From contig ONMZ01000001.1 of assembly GCA_900319075.1 (NCBI GenBank), positions 97,261 through 161,260 of the forward strand: 64,000 bases of DNA. The letters run 5' to 3'. The DNA is from an uncultured Eubacteriales bacterium. Its GTDB lineage: Bacteria > Bacillota > Clostridia > Oscillospirales > Ruminococcaceae. The position numbers were made by a program, and so were the translations under genes. Shown here piece by piece: positions 8,238 to 18,246 of this stretch; position 1 is the first letter of the stretch; each line of letters opens with the position of its first letter. Below the pieces are notes generated by a model that saw only the letters and a list, made by a program, of their open reading frames with translations, had not been told where the DNA came from and made no database searches.

Positions 8238-9032
8238 TCAATTATTCTTGCCAAACTGGAGATCGTTAAGGGTGCTCTTAGGGATAACAGGTTCAAACGA
8301 TCCTGTATTAAGAATCTTTTCTACCCTTTCTTCTTCCTCTCTTGCAGCAGCCTCAAGCTGAGCGGTGCTGTCATCAACATTATCCTCTTCAGGCTGGGCC
8401 TCAACAGGCTCTTCCTCAGCCTCCTGAGGAGCTATGTAATTTCCATTTTCATCGAAAGAGGACTCATACTCATCAAGTTCCTCCTCAGAGAGTGTAGGCA
8501 GATCCATAACAAGCTGGATCTGAGCTTTATACTGTTCAATAAGATCAGACTTAAAGTATGAAACCTCTGCCTGAAGCTGTCTGTACTTAGCAAATTCCTC
8601 TTCGTAAGCAGCTTTAAGAGAATTGATCTTATTTTCTGTGATAGCTGTATTATCTCTTATAAGTTTAGCGCACTTATCTTTATGTTCCTTTACGATCCTC
8701 TCGCATTCAGCAGCACTCTGCTCTGCAAGACGCATCTGCTCGGTTTTTGCGCTGTCGATCATTTCCTTAGCCTGGACCTTGGCATCATTTACGATCTTGC
8801 GTGCATCTTTCTGAGCTGTAACAAGAACATCGGTAATAGCGTCCTTATCAGCCATCAGTTCATTAACCTTTTCAACGAGTTTGTTGATCTTGATATCCTT
8901 CTCCTGATTTTCTCTGACAAGTGCAGCGTAATCGTCTGCAACGTCCTTGAGATAATCATTAACTCCGTCGATATCGTAACCGTTCTTTACGACATCAAAG
9001 TTCTGATTGCTGATACTATTTGGATTTAACAT
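8238..9032 (-). CDS. divIVA: DivIVA-domain protein
   Basis: 264 residues. The N-terminal signature (NQNFDVVKNGYDIDGVNDYL, about 7-26) is the DivIVA membrane-binding domain. A long coiled coil (about 30-170) rich in Lys/Glu/Ala follows. The C-terminus is acidic and unordered with many Glu. DivIVA proteins mark negatively curved membrane at septa and poles and recruit division or wall-synthesis partners. It is last in the miaB-to-divIVA gene string, behind ylmH and sepF, as in many Firmicutes. It has an AGGAGG ribosome site. Confidence 0.93.
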   Translation of the reverse strand: MLNPNSISNQNFDVVKNGYDIDGVNDYLKDVADDYAALVRENQEKDIKINKLVEKVNELMADKDAITDVLVTAQKDARKIVNDAKVQAKEMIDSAKTEQMRLAEQSAAECERIVKEHKDKCAKLIRDNTAITENKINSLKAAYEEEFAKYRQLQAEVSYFKSDLIEQYKAQIQLVMDLPTLSEEELDEYESSFDENGNYIAPQEAEEEPVEAQPEEDNVDDSTAQLEAAAREEEERVEKILNTGSFEPVIPKSTLNDLQFGKNN

Positions 9033-9044
9033 TTGAAAACCCTC

Positions 9045-9827
9045 CTAAATAAATTTACACAAAGTAATATGAATTCTATCTTTTTTAGAAATACCATTTA
9101 TGGATTTTAATATAAACTTGCCATATCCCTTTACAGAGAATGATTGTCCCTGGTCCATCTTTTCATCCGGCTTATGGCTTACCAGATGATCTATACATAT
9201 ACCATTTGTTTTAATGCACAGCGCTGCCTTATCCCTTGAAAGTCTTGAAGCAAGGCTAAAGATACAGTCAGCACGAAGGGAAGAAACCGTTCCCGAGATC
9301 TCACTGAACTTTTTTTCGCACGAAACAGAACTATCAAGACCTAACGAAGCTTCAACGCCTACTCTGCCTATTTTCTTTATTTCGTACAGTATCTGAGAGG
9401 CAACACTCTCGTAAACGAGAATATTTGCCCTACCCTCTCCAACGATAATATCCCCCACGCAATCTCTTTCTATGCGTATAGCCATAAGGCTGCCGAGGAA
9501 ATCTCTATGGGAGAGCTTGTCAGCATTTCTGTATGTAAAGTGAATTGGCTTTACAGGAAAATCGTCCTCACCAGGCTCTTTTCCGTGGGGATAAAAGCCG
9601 ATCACTTTCCTGTCAGCTGAAGGATAGCCGCCCCAGAAACAAAAATTATCATAATTTTCAGATCTGAGCGCTTTCTCGCAAAGCTTTTGCTGCCGATCAT
9701 CAATAAAAAAGGAATACTTGGTATAATGCTTTTCCGAGGAGATCTTTGCCCATGAAAGTATATTTTTCAAAAGGATCTTGTCCTCATCGGATATATTCCC
9801 CAGATAAGAGAACCTTTCACGGGGCAT
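9045..9827 (-). CDS. ylmH: YlmH-like RNA-binding protein with S4 domain
   Basis: 260 residues. The N-terminal part matches YlmH-type proteins (FWGGYPSADRKVIGFYP, HRDFLGSLMAIRIERDCVGDI). The C-terminal S4 domain starts near residue 180 (LRADCIFSLASRLSRDKA). In Bacillus relatives YlmH-type proteins bind ribosomal particles and have been linked to rescue of stalled translation; what this copy does is not shown here. It begins 2 bases after the sepF stop and precedes divIVA, the standard ylm order. Confidence 0.9.
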   Translation of the reverse strand: MPRERFSYLGNISDEDKILLKNILSWAKISSEKHYTKYSFFIDDRQQKLCEKALRSENYDNFCFWGGYPSADRKVIGFYPHGKEPGEDDFPVKPIHFTYRNADKLSHRDFLGSLMAIRIERDCVGDIIVGEGRANILVYESVASQILYEIKKIGRVGVEASLGLDSSVSCEKKFSEISGTVSSLRADCIFSLASRLSRDKAALCIKTNGICIDHLVSHKPDEKMDQGQSFSVKGYGKFILKSINGISKKDRIHITLCKFI

Positions 9828-9829
9828 GA

Positions 9830-10285
9830 TCAGAAATTATAACCGTTCTTTTCAAGTTCCTGAGCGATATCAGCTCCGCCATATGCAACCACCTCAGGGA
9901 GAATAGCAAAAGTCTTGGCTGCAATAAGTTTCATTGTACCTCTATTTGCATACGAAACACCGGAAAGGAAGTCAACGATCCTTGTACCCACATCGTTGCT
10001 CACCGTTTCAAGATTAAGTATAACGGTCTTTTGAGCATTGATCTCGTCGCCTATGGACTTAACCTCCTGGAAAGTCTTAGGCCGTGCAAGAACGAGCTGC
10101 ATTACAGGGTCCGGTTTTCTATCATATATAGGTTCTGTCCTGACAGCTGAATTCTGAGCGAAATCATTTTCTTTGTACATTTCTCTGTCCTCCTGTGTTT
10201 CGTTGTTTTCTGTTTGAGTTTCATAAACATCCGGTTCTTCATCTTCACCGATAAAGAAGTTTTTGAACCCCTTAACGAATCCCAT
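9830..10285 (-). CDS. sepF: Cell division protein SepF
   Basis: About 151 residues. The N-terminal MGFVKGFKNFF helix is the membrane anchor. An acidic, flexible linker (about 15-60) follows. The C-terminal SepF domain has VLARPKTFQEV, ILNLETVSNDVGTRIVDFLSGVSYA and related motifs. SepF polymerises into rings that bind FtsZ and tether it to the membrane. I chose the ATG at 10285 because GGAGGG lies 7 bases upstream and the helix begins there. It directly follows yggS and precedes ylmH. Confidence 0.95.
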   Translation of the reverse strand: MGFVKGFKNFFIGEDEEPDVYETQTENNETQEDREMYKENDFAQNSAVRTEPIYDRKPDPVMQLVLARPKTFQEVKSIGDEINAQKTVILNLETVSNDVGTRIVDFLSGVSYANRGTMKLIAAKTFAILPEVVAYGGADIAQELEKNGYNF

Positions 10286-10289
10286 TTTT

Positions 10290-11012
10290 TTACCCTCCAA
10301 AATATTTTCTGGCTCCAAAGAGCTTTGTTCCAATTCTTACAAGATTTGAGCCATGCTTTATTGCAAGCTCGTAATCACCAGACATTCCCATAGAGAGAGT
10401 CTGCATACTAACTCCCTTGATATTCATTTCGCCTATTTTTAAGTAAAGCTCATGCATTTTTTCAAACACACCCTCATCACATCCCACAGGCGGAATGGCC
10501 ATAAGACCCTTGACCCTTATGTTTTCAAGTTGGGATATCTCGTGGATAAGCTCACTGCACTTATCATAGGAAACGCCGCTTTTAGTAGCCTCTTCTCCCA
10601 CATTTACCTCAACGAGCACATCCATTATCTTTTTATGTGAAAATGCCGATCTATCTATCTGTTCGGCAAGCTTTACACTATCCACAGACTGTATCATGGA
10701 AACATCCTGGATTATATATTTGACTTTATTAGTCTGCAAGTGACCGATAAAATGCACCTGGGCGCTTTTATCATAGCTGTCCTTCTTGGAAATGAACTCC
10801 TGGACCCGATTTTCTCCAAGAAGTGTCACGCCCTGACTTATGGCAAAGTTGATCTTTTCAGGCTCAACAGTCTTGGTGACTGCCATAATCTGCACATTTT
10901 CGCCGCTTTTAGCATATTTAGCCCTTGCGTTCTCTACATTATAACATATTTCTTTATAATTTTCAAGGATATATTGAAAATTAGAAGAATTATTTTTGGG
11001 AAGATCCATCAC
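10290..11012 (-). CDS. yggS: YggS/PLPBP family pyridoxal 5'-phosphate-binding protein
   Basis: 240 residues, single-domain alanine-racemase-like barrel. The lysine binding PLP lies in MAVTKT. LLGENRVQE, HFIGHLQTNKVKYI and LSMGMSGDYELAIKHGSNLVRIGT are the family signatures. It is not an enzyme but helps keep PLP and amino/keto-acid pools balanced. It overlaps the end of the HlyD-like gene by 20-23 bases; either the GTG at 11012 or the ATG at 11009 could start it. It sits before sepF, as in most Firmicutes. Confidence 0.94.
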   Translation of the reverse strand: MMDLPKNNSSNFQYILENYKEICYNVENARAKYAKSGENVQIMAVTKTVEPEKINFAISQGVTLLGENRVQEFISKKDSYDKSAQVHFIGHLQTNKVKYIIQDVSMIQSVDSVKLAEQIDRSAFSHKKIMDVLVEVNVGEEATKSGVSYDKCSELIHEISQLENIRVKGLMAIPPVGCDEGVFEKMHELYLKIGEMNIKGVSMQTLSMGMSGDYELAIKHGSNLVRIGTKLFGARKYFGG

Positions 11013-12273
11013 TTTCCGCCTCTTTCCCTTTTAAACTGCTGCTCTGATCACTTTTACTGCTGCTATCCTTTGGTGTAGTCGGTGAGACCTTGCTGCTATC
11101 GACATTTTCAAGGAGTATCTGATCGAAAACCAAAAGATATTCCTGGTCATCTGTGTTTTTGGAGAGTACAAAGTCATCTCCCTCATAGATAACATCTATT
11201 TTCTTAAACACAATATCCTTTCCGACTATGACATATACGCCCTTTTGTTCACCGCTGAAGCGTATAGCCCTTCTCGGCACTCTTACTCCTGTAAACTCAT
11301 CAAAAACGATAAGGCTTGATGCGACTCTTGTTGCTGCAAGCTCTTCATCCAGCCTGTCGCAGTTCATGACCACCATAATATTATCGTCTTCGACCGGCTT
11401 TACAGAATCGACATGGACGGTGTAAAGGTTTTTCGATGCACTCAAAGCAAGTTTAAGATCGGCACCTTCAACTATCCTTTTATCACTTTTCAGCACGCCC
11501 ACTATCTTACAGGAATAGCTGTCATATATTTTTCCTACTGCATTTTCAGGTCTTTTAGGTGTGGCATCAACTATCTCTTTTATTCTTTGAGGGGTTATGG
11601 AATCAAGCTTATCGATCGAAAGCTCATTTTCATATCCGTCTGCTGAGGACACAAAATAACCTGTCTGTGTAGTTTTTATCGTACCTGAAGGTGATGATGC
11701 AGCGGCAGTTTGTTTTTCTTTTTCGGTTTTGAGCTGACTCATCCTGGTGTCAAAATTAGTTTGCGATTTTGTAACGATATCATAAATATTCATCGTCATA
11801 GACAGATCGCTCTTCATCTCGCCCACATGAGAGTATTCGCCCTTTGCTATACTGGTCAGCATTTGCTTATACTGGCTGTTTATTTTATTCTTTATGGCTT
11901 CAGGCTGAATAAAATTAGTTGTTCCCGGATTTTGCGCTTTAGAAAGTTTGTCGATCTCAACAGTCAGATCTGCTGCTTTCTTTTTTGCAAGTATCTGATC
12001 TTCGCTGCTATACACCTGAGCCACAACATCATCTGTTTTGACCTTACTGCCGTCTGGCAGCAGATAATCTATTACTCCGCTCCCGTTATAATTCAACACC
12101 GTTTCATTTCTTACAACAACGCCGTCAAAAGACAAATTCTCGTTTATAGTGGTTATAACGGCTTCTTCTGTGTCATGCTTTTCGTTAAAAACATAATAAA
12201 GCTGACTGCCGATAACAGTAACCATCAACACGGCTATAAGAGCAGAAAGAAATTTAATGGTCAACGAATTCAT
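10990..12273 (-). CDS. HlyD-like membrane fusion family protein
   Basis: 427 residues. One N-terminal membrane segment (about 6-28) precedes an extracellular part. A barrel-sandwich/lipoyl-like half (VVVRNETVLNYNGSGVIDYL, about 50-70) precedes a helical stretch (about 85-190), and a second half follows near residue 200. The C-terminal tail is Ser/Lys-rich. The layout is that of membrane-fusion (HlyD) adaptors, but no ABC or other export partner is nearby. Related proteins occupy this same place beside yggS and sepF in Clostridia, which hints at an envelope or division role. The function is unknown. Confidence 0.72.
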   Translation of the reverse strand: MNSLTIKFLSALIAVLMVTVIGSQLYYVFNEKHDTEEAVITTINENLSFDGVVVRNETVLNYNGSGVIDYLLPDGSKVKTDDVVAQVYSSEDQILAKKKAADLTVEIDKLSKAQNPGTTNFIQPEAIKNKINSQYKQMLTSIAKGEYSHVGEMKSDLSMTMNIYDIVTKSQTNFDTRMSQLKTEKEKQTAAASSPSGTIKTTQTGYFVSSADGYENELSIDKLDSITPQRIKEIVDATPKRPENAVGKIYDSYSCKIVGVLKSDKRIVEGADLKLALSASKNLYTVHVDSVKPVEDDNIMVVMNCDRLDEELAATRVASSLIVFDEFTGVRVPRRAIRFSGEQKGVYVIVGKDIVFKKIDVIYEGDDFVLSKNTDDQEYLLVFDQILLENVDSSKVSPTTPKDSSSKSDQSSSLKGKEAESDGSSQK

Positions 12274-12287
12274 TTAAATGCTCCTTG

Positions 12288-12527
12288 TTATTCAGCTGTG
12301 CTGTCCTGCTCCTGAATACTTATAGGTCTGGAGGGGGAAATCGTAGAAATAGCATGCTTATAAACTATATTCTGTTTACCCTCGCAATCAAGTATAACTA
12401 TAAAGCTGTCAAAGCCTTTCACAATACCTTTGAACTGATAACCGTTCATAAGGAAAATGGTAACGCCGACCTTTTCCTTTCTTGCCTGATTTAAAAACAC
12501 ATCCTGAAGATTGATATTTTTATTCAT
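12288..12527 (-). CDS. hfq: RNA chaperone Hfq
   Basis: 79 residues. The Sm1 motif ([21 protein letters not shown]) and Sm2 motif ([10 protein letters not shown]) are clear. It forms a hexameric ring that binds small RNAs and poly(A)/poly(U) RNA. The Sm2 residues before P are YKHAIST, as in other Hfq proteins. I chose the ATG at 12527 because AAGGAG is 8 bases upstream; the GTG three codons earlier overlaps that site. The short acidic tail matches Gram-positive Hfq. It lies directly downstream of miaA, a widely conserved pairing. Confidence 0.97.
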   Translation of the reverse strand: MNKNINLQDVFLNQARKEKVGVTIFLMNGYQFKGIVKGFDSFIVILDCEGKQNIVYKHAISTISPSRPISIQEQDSTAE

Positions 12528-12578
12528 TTTCAGCACTCCTTATTTTTGTCTTACACATCTCACAGCACTACACGCTGT

Positions 12579-13535
12579 TCAAGACCTATTATAACACATT
12601 ATTTTGGATTTGGCTACAATATTTTCGATATTTTTTATAATTTTTTCAAAAGAATCGTATTTATCCACATACACCCACCGGATGCCGCTCATTCTTCTGA
12701 ACCAGGTAAGCTGTCTTTTAGCGTAATGACGTGTTTCCAGCTTGATTTTATCTATGCACTCCTCAACGGAGCATACGCCTTTAAAATACGGGATCAATTC
12801 TTTAAAGCCGATAGCTTGACAGGCGGTTTTGATCTCTCCCTGTTCATAGACTCTTCTGCACTCATCCACAATGCCGTTTTGCACCATTTCATCTACCCTT
12901 TTATTGATCCTGTCATAGAGTTTATCTCTGTCCTCACAGGTAAGGCCGATAATACAGGTATCATAAGGAGACTCCACTTTCCTGCTGTTGATCTTATGCT
13001 GTGAAAGAGTAACGCCTGTAAGTTCATAGACTTCAAGAGCCCTGATAACCCTGGGAAGGTTATTTTCATGCACCTTCAAAGCAGTTTCGGGATCGGCCTC
13101 ACATAGTTTTTCCCAAAGAAAATGATTTCCCTTTTCTTCAGCTTCTTGTGAAAGTCTTTGTCTGATACTTTGATCGTTTCCCGTATCATCAAACTTTACA
13201 TTTTCAATGAGAGATGAAATATAAAGCCCTGTTCCGCCGCAGATGATCGGAAGTTTACCGCTCAGATAGACACGGCGTATTATTTCAGAGGCTTGTTTGA
13301 CATAATCAGCAACGCTGAAATCCATATCCAGGTCAAACACATCAACAAGGTGGTGGACAATGCCTTCCATTTCGTTTACAGTAGGCTTTGCAGTTGCGAT
13401 CTGCAAACCCTTATAAATTTGCATAGAATCTGCGGATATTATCTCTGCGTTGTATATTTTTGCAAGTTCCACAGAAACAGCTGTCTTTCCGGATGCAGTC
13501 GGTCCGCACACTACCAAAACAGGTATTTTATTCAA
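12579..13535 (-). CDS. miaA: tRNA dimethylallyltransferase
   Basis: 318 residues. It transfers a dimethylallyl group to A37 of tRNAs reading UNN codons. The P-loop is GPTASGKT (about 11-18). SADSMQIYKGL, GGTGLYI and the TRHYAKRQLTWFR motif are family signatures. The start appears to be TTG, preceded by AAAGGGTG about 8 bases away; no in-frame ATG fits better. MiaB, encoded five genes upstream in the same string, adds the methylthio group to the product. MiaA needs the DMAPP made by the MEP pathway genes elsewhere in this window. Confidence 0.96.
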   Translation of the reverse strand: MNKIPVLVVCGPTASGKTAVSVELAKIYNAEIISADSMQIYKGLQIATAKPTVNEMEGIVHHLVDVFDLDMDFSVADYVKQASEIIRRVYLSGKLPIICGGTGLYISSLIENVKFDDTGNDQSIRQRLSQEAEEKGNHFLWEKLCEADPETALKVHENNLPRVIRALEVYELTGVTLSQHKINSRKVESPYDTCIIGLTCEDRDKLYDRINKRVDEMVQNGIVDECRRVYEQGEIKTACQAIGFKELIPYFKGVCSVEECIDKIKLETRHYAKRQLTWFRRMSGIRWVYVDKYDSFEKIIKNIENIVAKSKIMCYNRS

Positions 13536-13559
13536 AGCGGATCACACCCTTTCATTTAT

Positions 13560-15560
13560 TCACACGATACGCCTGAATTGTTTTTCGATATCTCTTTTAG
13601 AGAGCTTGATAAAAACAGGTCTGCCGTGGGGACAGTATCTTATATCGTCGTTTTCATAAACATTTTCTATCAAAGCCTGAAGTTCTATTATACTTGACTT
13701 GTCATGGGCTTTAATAGCCGCCTTACAGGCAAGAGAATGATAAAGGTCATCGAAAAGCTCGATCTGAGGATCCATCTTATGAGCTATAAGATTTCTTGCA
13801 AGCTCGCTAACAGCCTCGGTAGGGTTTTCATCCCCAAGGATCACCGGCACACCCTTGACCGCCACAGTCGGAGCCACATCGGGTTCTATTTCAAAGCCAA
13901 GCTGCCTTGCTTTTTCAACATTTTGTGACAAAGCATCATATTCATCATAGGCAAGGACCACCATTACAGGTTCAAGAAGCATCTGTGGATCCAGCTGGTT
14001 TTTGTCATTTTTGATCTTTTCAAAGATATATCTTTCATGTGCAGCGTGCTTGTCCATAAGGAGCATATCGTCACCGCACTGGGCTACCACAAAGGTGCGG
14101 AACAGTTCACCGATCACCACAGGTTTGGGTTTTTCCGCAGTTTCAGCGGGCACAACGGGAATAACAGGCGCTTTTTTCTGCAGATCGCCGCTTCCAATAA
14201 ACCTGAACGATCCGGGATCATCCTCCTGAGGGAGGGGTATCTCGCTTACCAATTTATTGATCTGCTCAACAGTGATCTTCTGCTGTTTCTCAAAAGGCTC
14301 ATCGGCTTTGTAAGAATTGTGCGTCAGTGGAGCTGTGCTTTCACCGGAGGTGTTATATTCGGAGGATGCACAAGAGGTGTTTTCCTGCACAGTATGTTCC
14401 TTTGGAACATTATCCACCGGCGGATCTTCATAATTTACATTGCTCCGTGGCACCGGCTCGGTTTGTACAGGGTCTGCAAAGCGCATCTGAACTCCCGGAT
14501 CGGATCTTACGCTATAAAGCTGTTTATCTGTAAAATGCCGTTTGCTTTCAAAAACTATCTCGTTTGGTTTATCATTTTTTAAAAGAGAATCCTTGATCGC
14601 ATAAAACACAGCCTCATGCATAAGGCCTTCATTTGAAAATCTAACCTGGATCTTAGTCGGATGAACATTGACATCAACTGTATCCGGCGGTATCTGAAGA
14701 TATAGCACACAGGCAGGAAACTTTCCGACCATGATCTGATTACGGTATGCATCCTCAAGGGCACAGGAGCAGGCAACAGACTTTATATATCTGTGATTTA
14801 CGAAAAAATTCTGGAATTTTCTATTCGTTTTGGATTTCAGAGGTCTAACCGTATATCCGCTTATATGGATACCTTTCCAGTTATAATCCACAGGTATAAG
14901 CGACGATGCAAACTCCCGACCGTATACGGAATAAATAGCTGAGTAAACCTTACTGTCGCCGGGAGATATAAATTCAACTTTATTATCTCTTATAAACTTA
15001 AAAGAAATCTCCGGATGCGAAAGGGTAAGCTTAGTCACTATCTCTGCAACATAATTGCCCTCCGTAGAGTCCTTACGCATGAATTTAAGTCTTGCGGGAA
15101 CGTTATAAAACAGGTCCTTCACGGTAAAAGTCGTACCATCGGGACACCCGCTTTGTTCCATAAGCTTTTGCTCCCCGCCCTGTATTTCATAATGGGTTCC
15201 AAACTCATCATCGGGACGCTTTGTAAGCACGCTTACTTTTGAAACGGCACAGACCGAGGCAAGGGCTTCCCCTCTGAAACCCAGGGTCAATATGCTTTCA
15301 AGATCATTTTTAGAGGAGATCTTGCTTGTTGCATGACGAAGAAAAGCGGTGGGAAGATCCTGTGCAGAGATACCTTTGCCGTTATCGGTAACACGAAGAT
15401 ATGTTCTTCCCCCGTTTTTTATCTCTATAGTTATGTTTGTTGCACCTGCATCGACTGCATTTTCAAGCAGTTCTTTTGCCACAGAAGAAGGTCTGTCGAT
15501 GACCTCACCGGCAGCAATAAGTTCAGATATCTCTTTAGTCAGTACTTTTATTTCGGACAT
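13560..15560 (-). CDS. mutL: DNA mismatch repair endonuclease MutL
   Basis: 666 residues. The GHKL ATPase motifs are present in the first 120 residues: ELLENAVDAGA, DNGKGI and TLGFRGEALAS. The C-terminal domain has the endonuclease motif DKHAAHERYIFE, a form of DQHA(x)2E(x)4E, plus ACKAAIKAH and CPHGRP. This is therefore a nicking-type MutL, as expected in organisms without MutH. A low-complexity linker (about 330-440) joins the halves. It lies 31 bases after mutS and before miaA. Confidence 0.96.
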   Translation of the reverse strand: MSEIKVLTKEISELIAAGEVIDRPSSVAKELLENAVDAGATNITIEIKNGGRTYLRVTDNGKGISAQDLPTAFLRHATSKISSKNDLESILTLGFRGEALASVCAVSKVSVLTKRPDDEFGTHYEIQGGEQKLMEQSGCPDGTTFTVKDLFYNVPARLKFMRKDSTEGNYVAEIVTKLTLSHPEISFKFIRDNKVEFISPGDSKVYSAIYSVYGREFASSLIPVDYNWKGIHISGYTVRPLKSKTNRKFQNFFVNHRYIKSVACSCALEDAYRNQIMVGKFPACVLYLQIPPDTVDVNVHPTKIQVRFSNEGLMHEAVFYAIKDSLLKNDKPNEIVFESKRHFTDKQLYSVRSDPGVQMRFADPVQTEPVPRSNVNYEDPPVDNVPKEHTVQENTSCASSEYNTSGESTAPLTHNSYKADEPFEKQQKITVEQINKLVSEIPLPQEDDPGSFRFIGSGDLQKKAPVIPVVPAETAEKPKPVVIGELFRTFVVAQCGDDMLLMDKHAAHERYIFEKIKNDKNQLDPQMLLEPVMVVLAYDEYDALSQNVEKARQLGFEIEPDVAPTVAVKGVPVILGDENPTEAVSELARNLIAHKMDPQIELFDDLYHSLACKAAIKAHDKSSIIELQALIENVYENDDIRYCPHGRPVFIKLSKRDIEKQFRRIV

Positions 15561-15591
15561 TTTGCTGTTACCTTTCTGTATCTTTAAAAAA

Positions 15592-18207
15592 TTAAAGATA
15601 GGTCAAAAGCTCTTTAACAAAGCTTCTTAATTCTGTGTCAGTCATTTCATCAACGTTAGTTTCTCTGAGTCTGTCAAGGACGATGGTATCACTTATCTTA
15701 TCAAAGGACACCTGAGCTGATTCTGCATTTTCAACAGCAAGGTGTGCTTTTCTGTTTTCCTCTTCAAGCTCTGCAAGAAGCGACTTCGCCCTTGATATTA
15801 TCTTATCGGGCAGACCGGCAAGTTTGGCAACTTCGATACCGTAGCTCTCATCAACTCCGCCCGGGACTATCTTTCTCAGGAACTTTATAGTATCCCCCTG
15901 GCGCTTGACCGCAACGGAAAAGTTGCGTACACCAACAAGCTCCTTTTCCAGGCTGATAAGTTCATGGTAATGTGTTGCAAACAAAGTTTTGCATCCCAAA
16001 GAGCGTGATGTGGAAATATACTCCGAGACTGCTCTGGCTATGGAAATACCGTCAAAAGTTGATGTACCTCGTCCCACCTCGTCAAGGATAACAAGGCTGT
16101 TTTTCGTAGCGTGTTTGACTATATCCGCAACCTCTGCCATTTCAACCATGAATGTGGATTGTCCGGCAGTCAGGTCATCTGATGCACCGATCCTTGTAAA
16201 GATCTGGTCGACAACAGATATCTTGGCATAATCCGCAGGCACGAAGCAGCCGATCTGCGCCATTAAGGTTATAAGGGCTACCTGACGCATATATGTAGAC
16301 TTACCGGACATATTCGGACCGGTAATAACAGCCATTCTGTTGCTTGTAAGATCAAGATATGTATTGTTCGGGACAAATACCTCATCTTTCTGCATCAGTT
16401 CCACCACAGGGTGTCTGCCGTTTTTAATATCTATGACACCGTCGATTGCGATCTCGGGCTTTGTATAATTATTACTGATCGCCACGCCTGCAAAGGAGCA
16501 AAGGACATCGATCTGTGCAACCGCTGAGGCAGTTTCCTGCACGAGCCTGAGCTGGGTGGCGATAAAATCTCTGATCTCGGCAAATATCTCCTGCTCAACG
16601 GTTATTATTTTGTCACTTGCACCAAGGATAGTATTTTCCGCAACTTTCAGTTCTTCAGTAATAAACCTTTCACAGTTGGCAAGTGTCTGTTTACGGATGT
16701 ATGTCTGAGGGACAAGATCGTAAAATGACTTTGTTACCTCGATATAATAACCGAAAACACGATTATATCCTATCTTCAGGTTTTTTATGCCTGTTTTTTC
16801 CTTTTCTCTTTCACAGATATCGTCAATGATATCCTTTCCGCCGGAGCGGATATTTCTCAGCCCGTCAAGCTGTTCGTTAAATCCGTCTTTTATAACTCCG
16901 CCGTCTTTTACATTCACAGGCGGCTCGTCAACTATCGCATTCTCCACAAGATTGGAAACGGCGTCAAGGGTAGATATCTTACTTTCACACTCACAGATAA
17001 GCTTTGAATCAAATTGCCTCAGAAGATCCTTGAGCACCGGCAGTTTCAGGGCAGTAAGAGACAACGATTTAAGGTCTCTCGGAGATGCAGTTTTGTACAT
17101 TACTCTTGTCATAAGTCTTTCAAGGTCATAAACACCGCTGAGGACTTCCTTGATCTCGGAAAGCATCACAGGGTTCTCAACAAGCTGCTCAACAGCATTA
17201 AGACGTGACGTGATTTTGGCAGGGTTTATCAAAGGCTGTTCCAGCCATGATTTTAGCATACGCTTACCCATAGAGGTTTTTGTAGAGTCAATGACCCACA
17301 AAAGAGATCCTTTTTTCTCTTTATTGCGAAGAGTCTCGGTAAGTTCAAGATTTCTTCTTGCTGTAAAACCGATGGTCATAACAGGATCTACATCATGCTT
17401 AATAATCTTTGAAAATCTGCCTACAAGTGCTTTTTGCGTTTGGTATATATAGGCGAACAGCCCGCAAACCGCTTTTGCACTCACCTTCTGGGGATCTATT
17501 CCGAGATCCTCAAGGCTATTTACAGAAAACTGTTTCAATACATCCTCGGTATGGTATTTTACCGAAAAGTCCATTTCTTCAAGAAGCTGTACGGTGGTTT
17601 TAAGTTTTTCTCTAATAAACCTTGAAAGCTCCTTATTAGACAAGAAAGCATCGTTAATAAGAACCTCGGACGGTTCAAATCTTGAAAGCTCGTTAATTGC
17701 TTCGGCGGTCATCTGTTTTCCGGAAAATTCAAAAAGATGGACCTCGCCGGTGGAGATGTCGGCAAAGCATATTGAGCTTTGCTTATCGATGGTATAAAAA
17801 GAGCATATATAATTATTCGATGTCTCGTCAAGCATACTGCTCTCTATAAGCGTGCCGGGAGTAACAACCCTTATGACCTCTCTGGGAACGATACCTTTGC
17901 ACTTGGACGGGTCCATAGTCTGCTCGCAAATGGCGACCATAAAGCCTTTTTCGATAAGCTTTTTAATGTACATATCGCAGGCATGGTGCGGCACTCCGCA
18001 CATAGGTGCACGTTCACTCAGTCCGCAATCTCTTCCGGTAAGGGTGAGTTCAAGCTCTCTTGACGCAGTAATAGCATCATCAAAAAACATTTCATAAAAA
18101 TCACCCAGTCTATAAAACAGAATATGATTTCTATAATTCTTTTTAACTGCAAAATACTGCTGCATCATGGGAGACAGCTTTGATTCATCAACATCTTTAA
18201 AAAGCAT
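15592..18207 (-). CDS. mutS: DNA mismatch repair protein MutS
   Basis: 871 residues, normal length. The mismatch-reading motif is in GDFYEMFFDDA (about 36-46). Further on are the connector, lever and clamp domains. The ATPase has Walker A GPNMSGKSTYMRQ and Walker B/signature VILDEVGRGTSTFDG, then ATHYHEL. MutS dimers find mismatches and recruit MutL, encoded next. The C-terminal region after residue 800 is a helix-turn-helix dimerisation segment. No disrupted motif was seen. It is preceded by the YlbF-family gene. Confidence 0.97.
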   Translation of the reverse strand: MLFKDVDESKLSPMMQQYFAVKKNYRNHILFYRLGDFYEMFFDDAITASRELELTLTGRDCGLSERAPMCGVPHHACDMYIKKLIEKGFMVAICEQTMDPSKCKGIVPREVIRVVTPGTLIESSMLDETSNNYICSFYTIDKQSSICFADISTGEVHLFEFSGKQMTAEAINELSRFEPSEVLINDAFLSNKELSRFIREKLKTTVQLLEEMDFSVKYHTEDVLKQFSVNSLEDLGIDPQKVSAKAVCGLFAYIYQTQKALVGRFSKIIKHDVDPVMTIGFTARRNLELTETLRNKEKKGSLLWVIDSTKTSMGKRMLKSWLEQPLINPAKITSRLNAVEQLVENPVMLSEIKEVLSGVYDLERLMTRVMYKTASPRDLKSLSLTALKLPVLKDLLRQFDSKLICECESKISTLDAVSNLVENAIVDEPPVNVKDGGVIKDGFNEQLDGLRNIRSGGKDIIDDICEREKEKTGIKNLKIGYNRVFGYYIEVTKSFYDLVPQTYIRKQTLANCERFITEELKVAENTILGASDKIITVEQEIFAEIRDFIATQLRLVQETASAVAQIDVLCSFAGVAISNNYTKPEIAIDGVIDIKNGRHPVVELMQKDEVFVPNNTYLDLTSNRMAVITGPNMSGKSTYMRQVALITLMAQIGCFVPADYAKISVVDQIFTRIGASDDLTAGQSTFMVEMAEVADIVKHATKNSLVILDEVGRGTSTFDGISIARAVSEYISTSRSLGCKTLFATHYHELISLEKELVGVRNFSVAVKRQGDTIKFLRKIVPGGVDESYGIEVAKLAGLPDKIISRAKSLLAELEEENRKAHLAVENAESAQVSFDKISDTIVLDRLRETNVDEMTDTELRSFVKELLTYL

Positions 18208-18246
18208 AAGGCACTCACTTTCTACCTATTATCTTCAGATATAATC

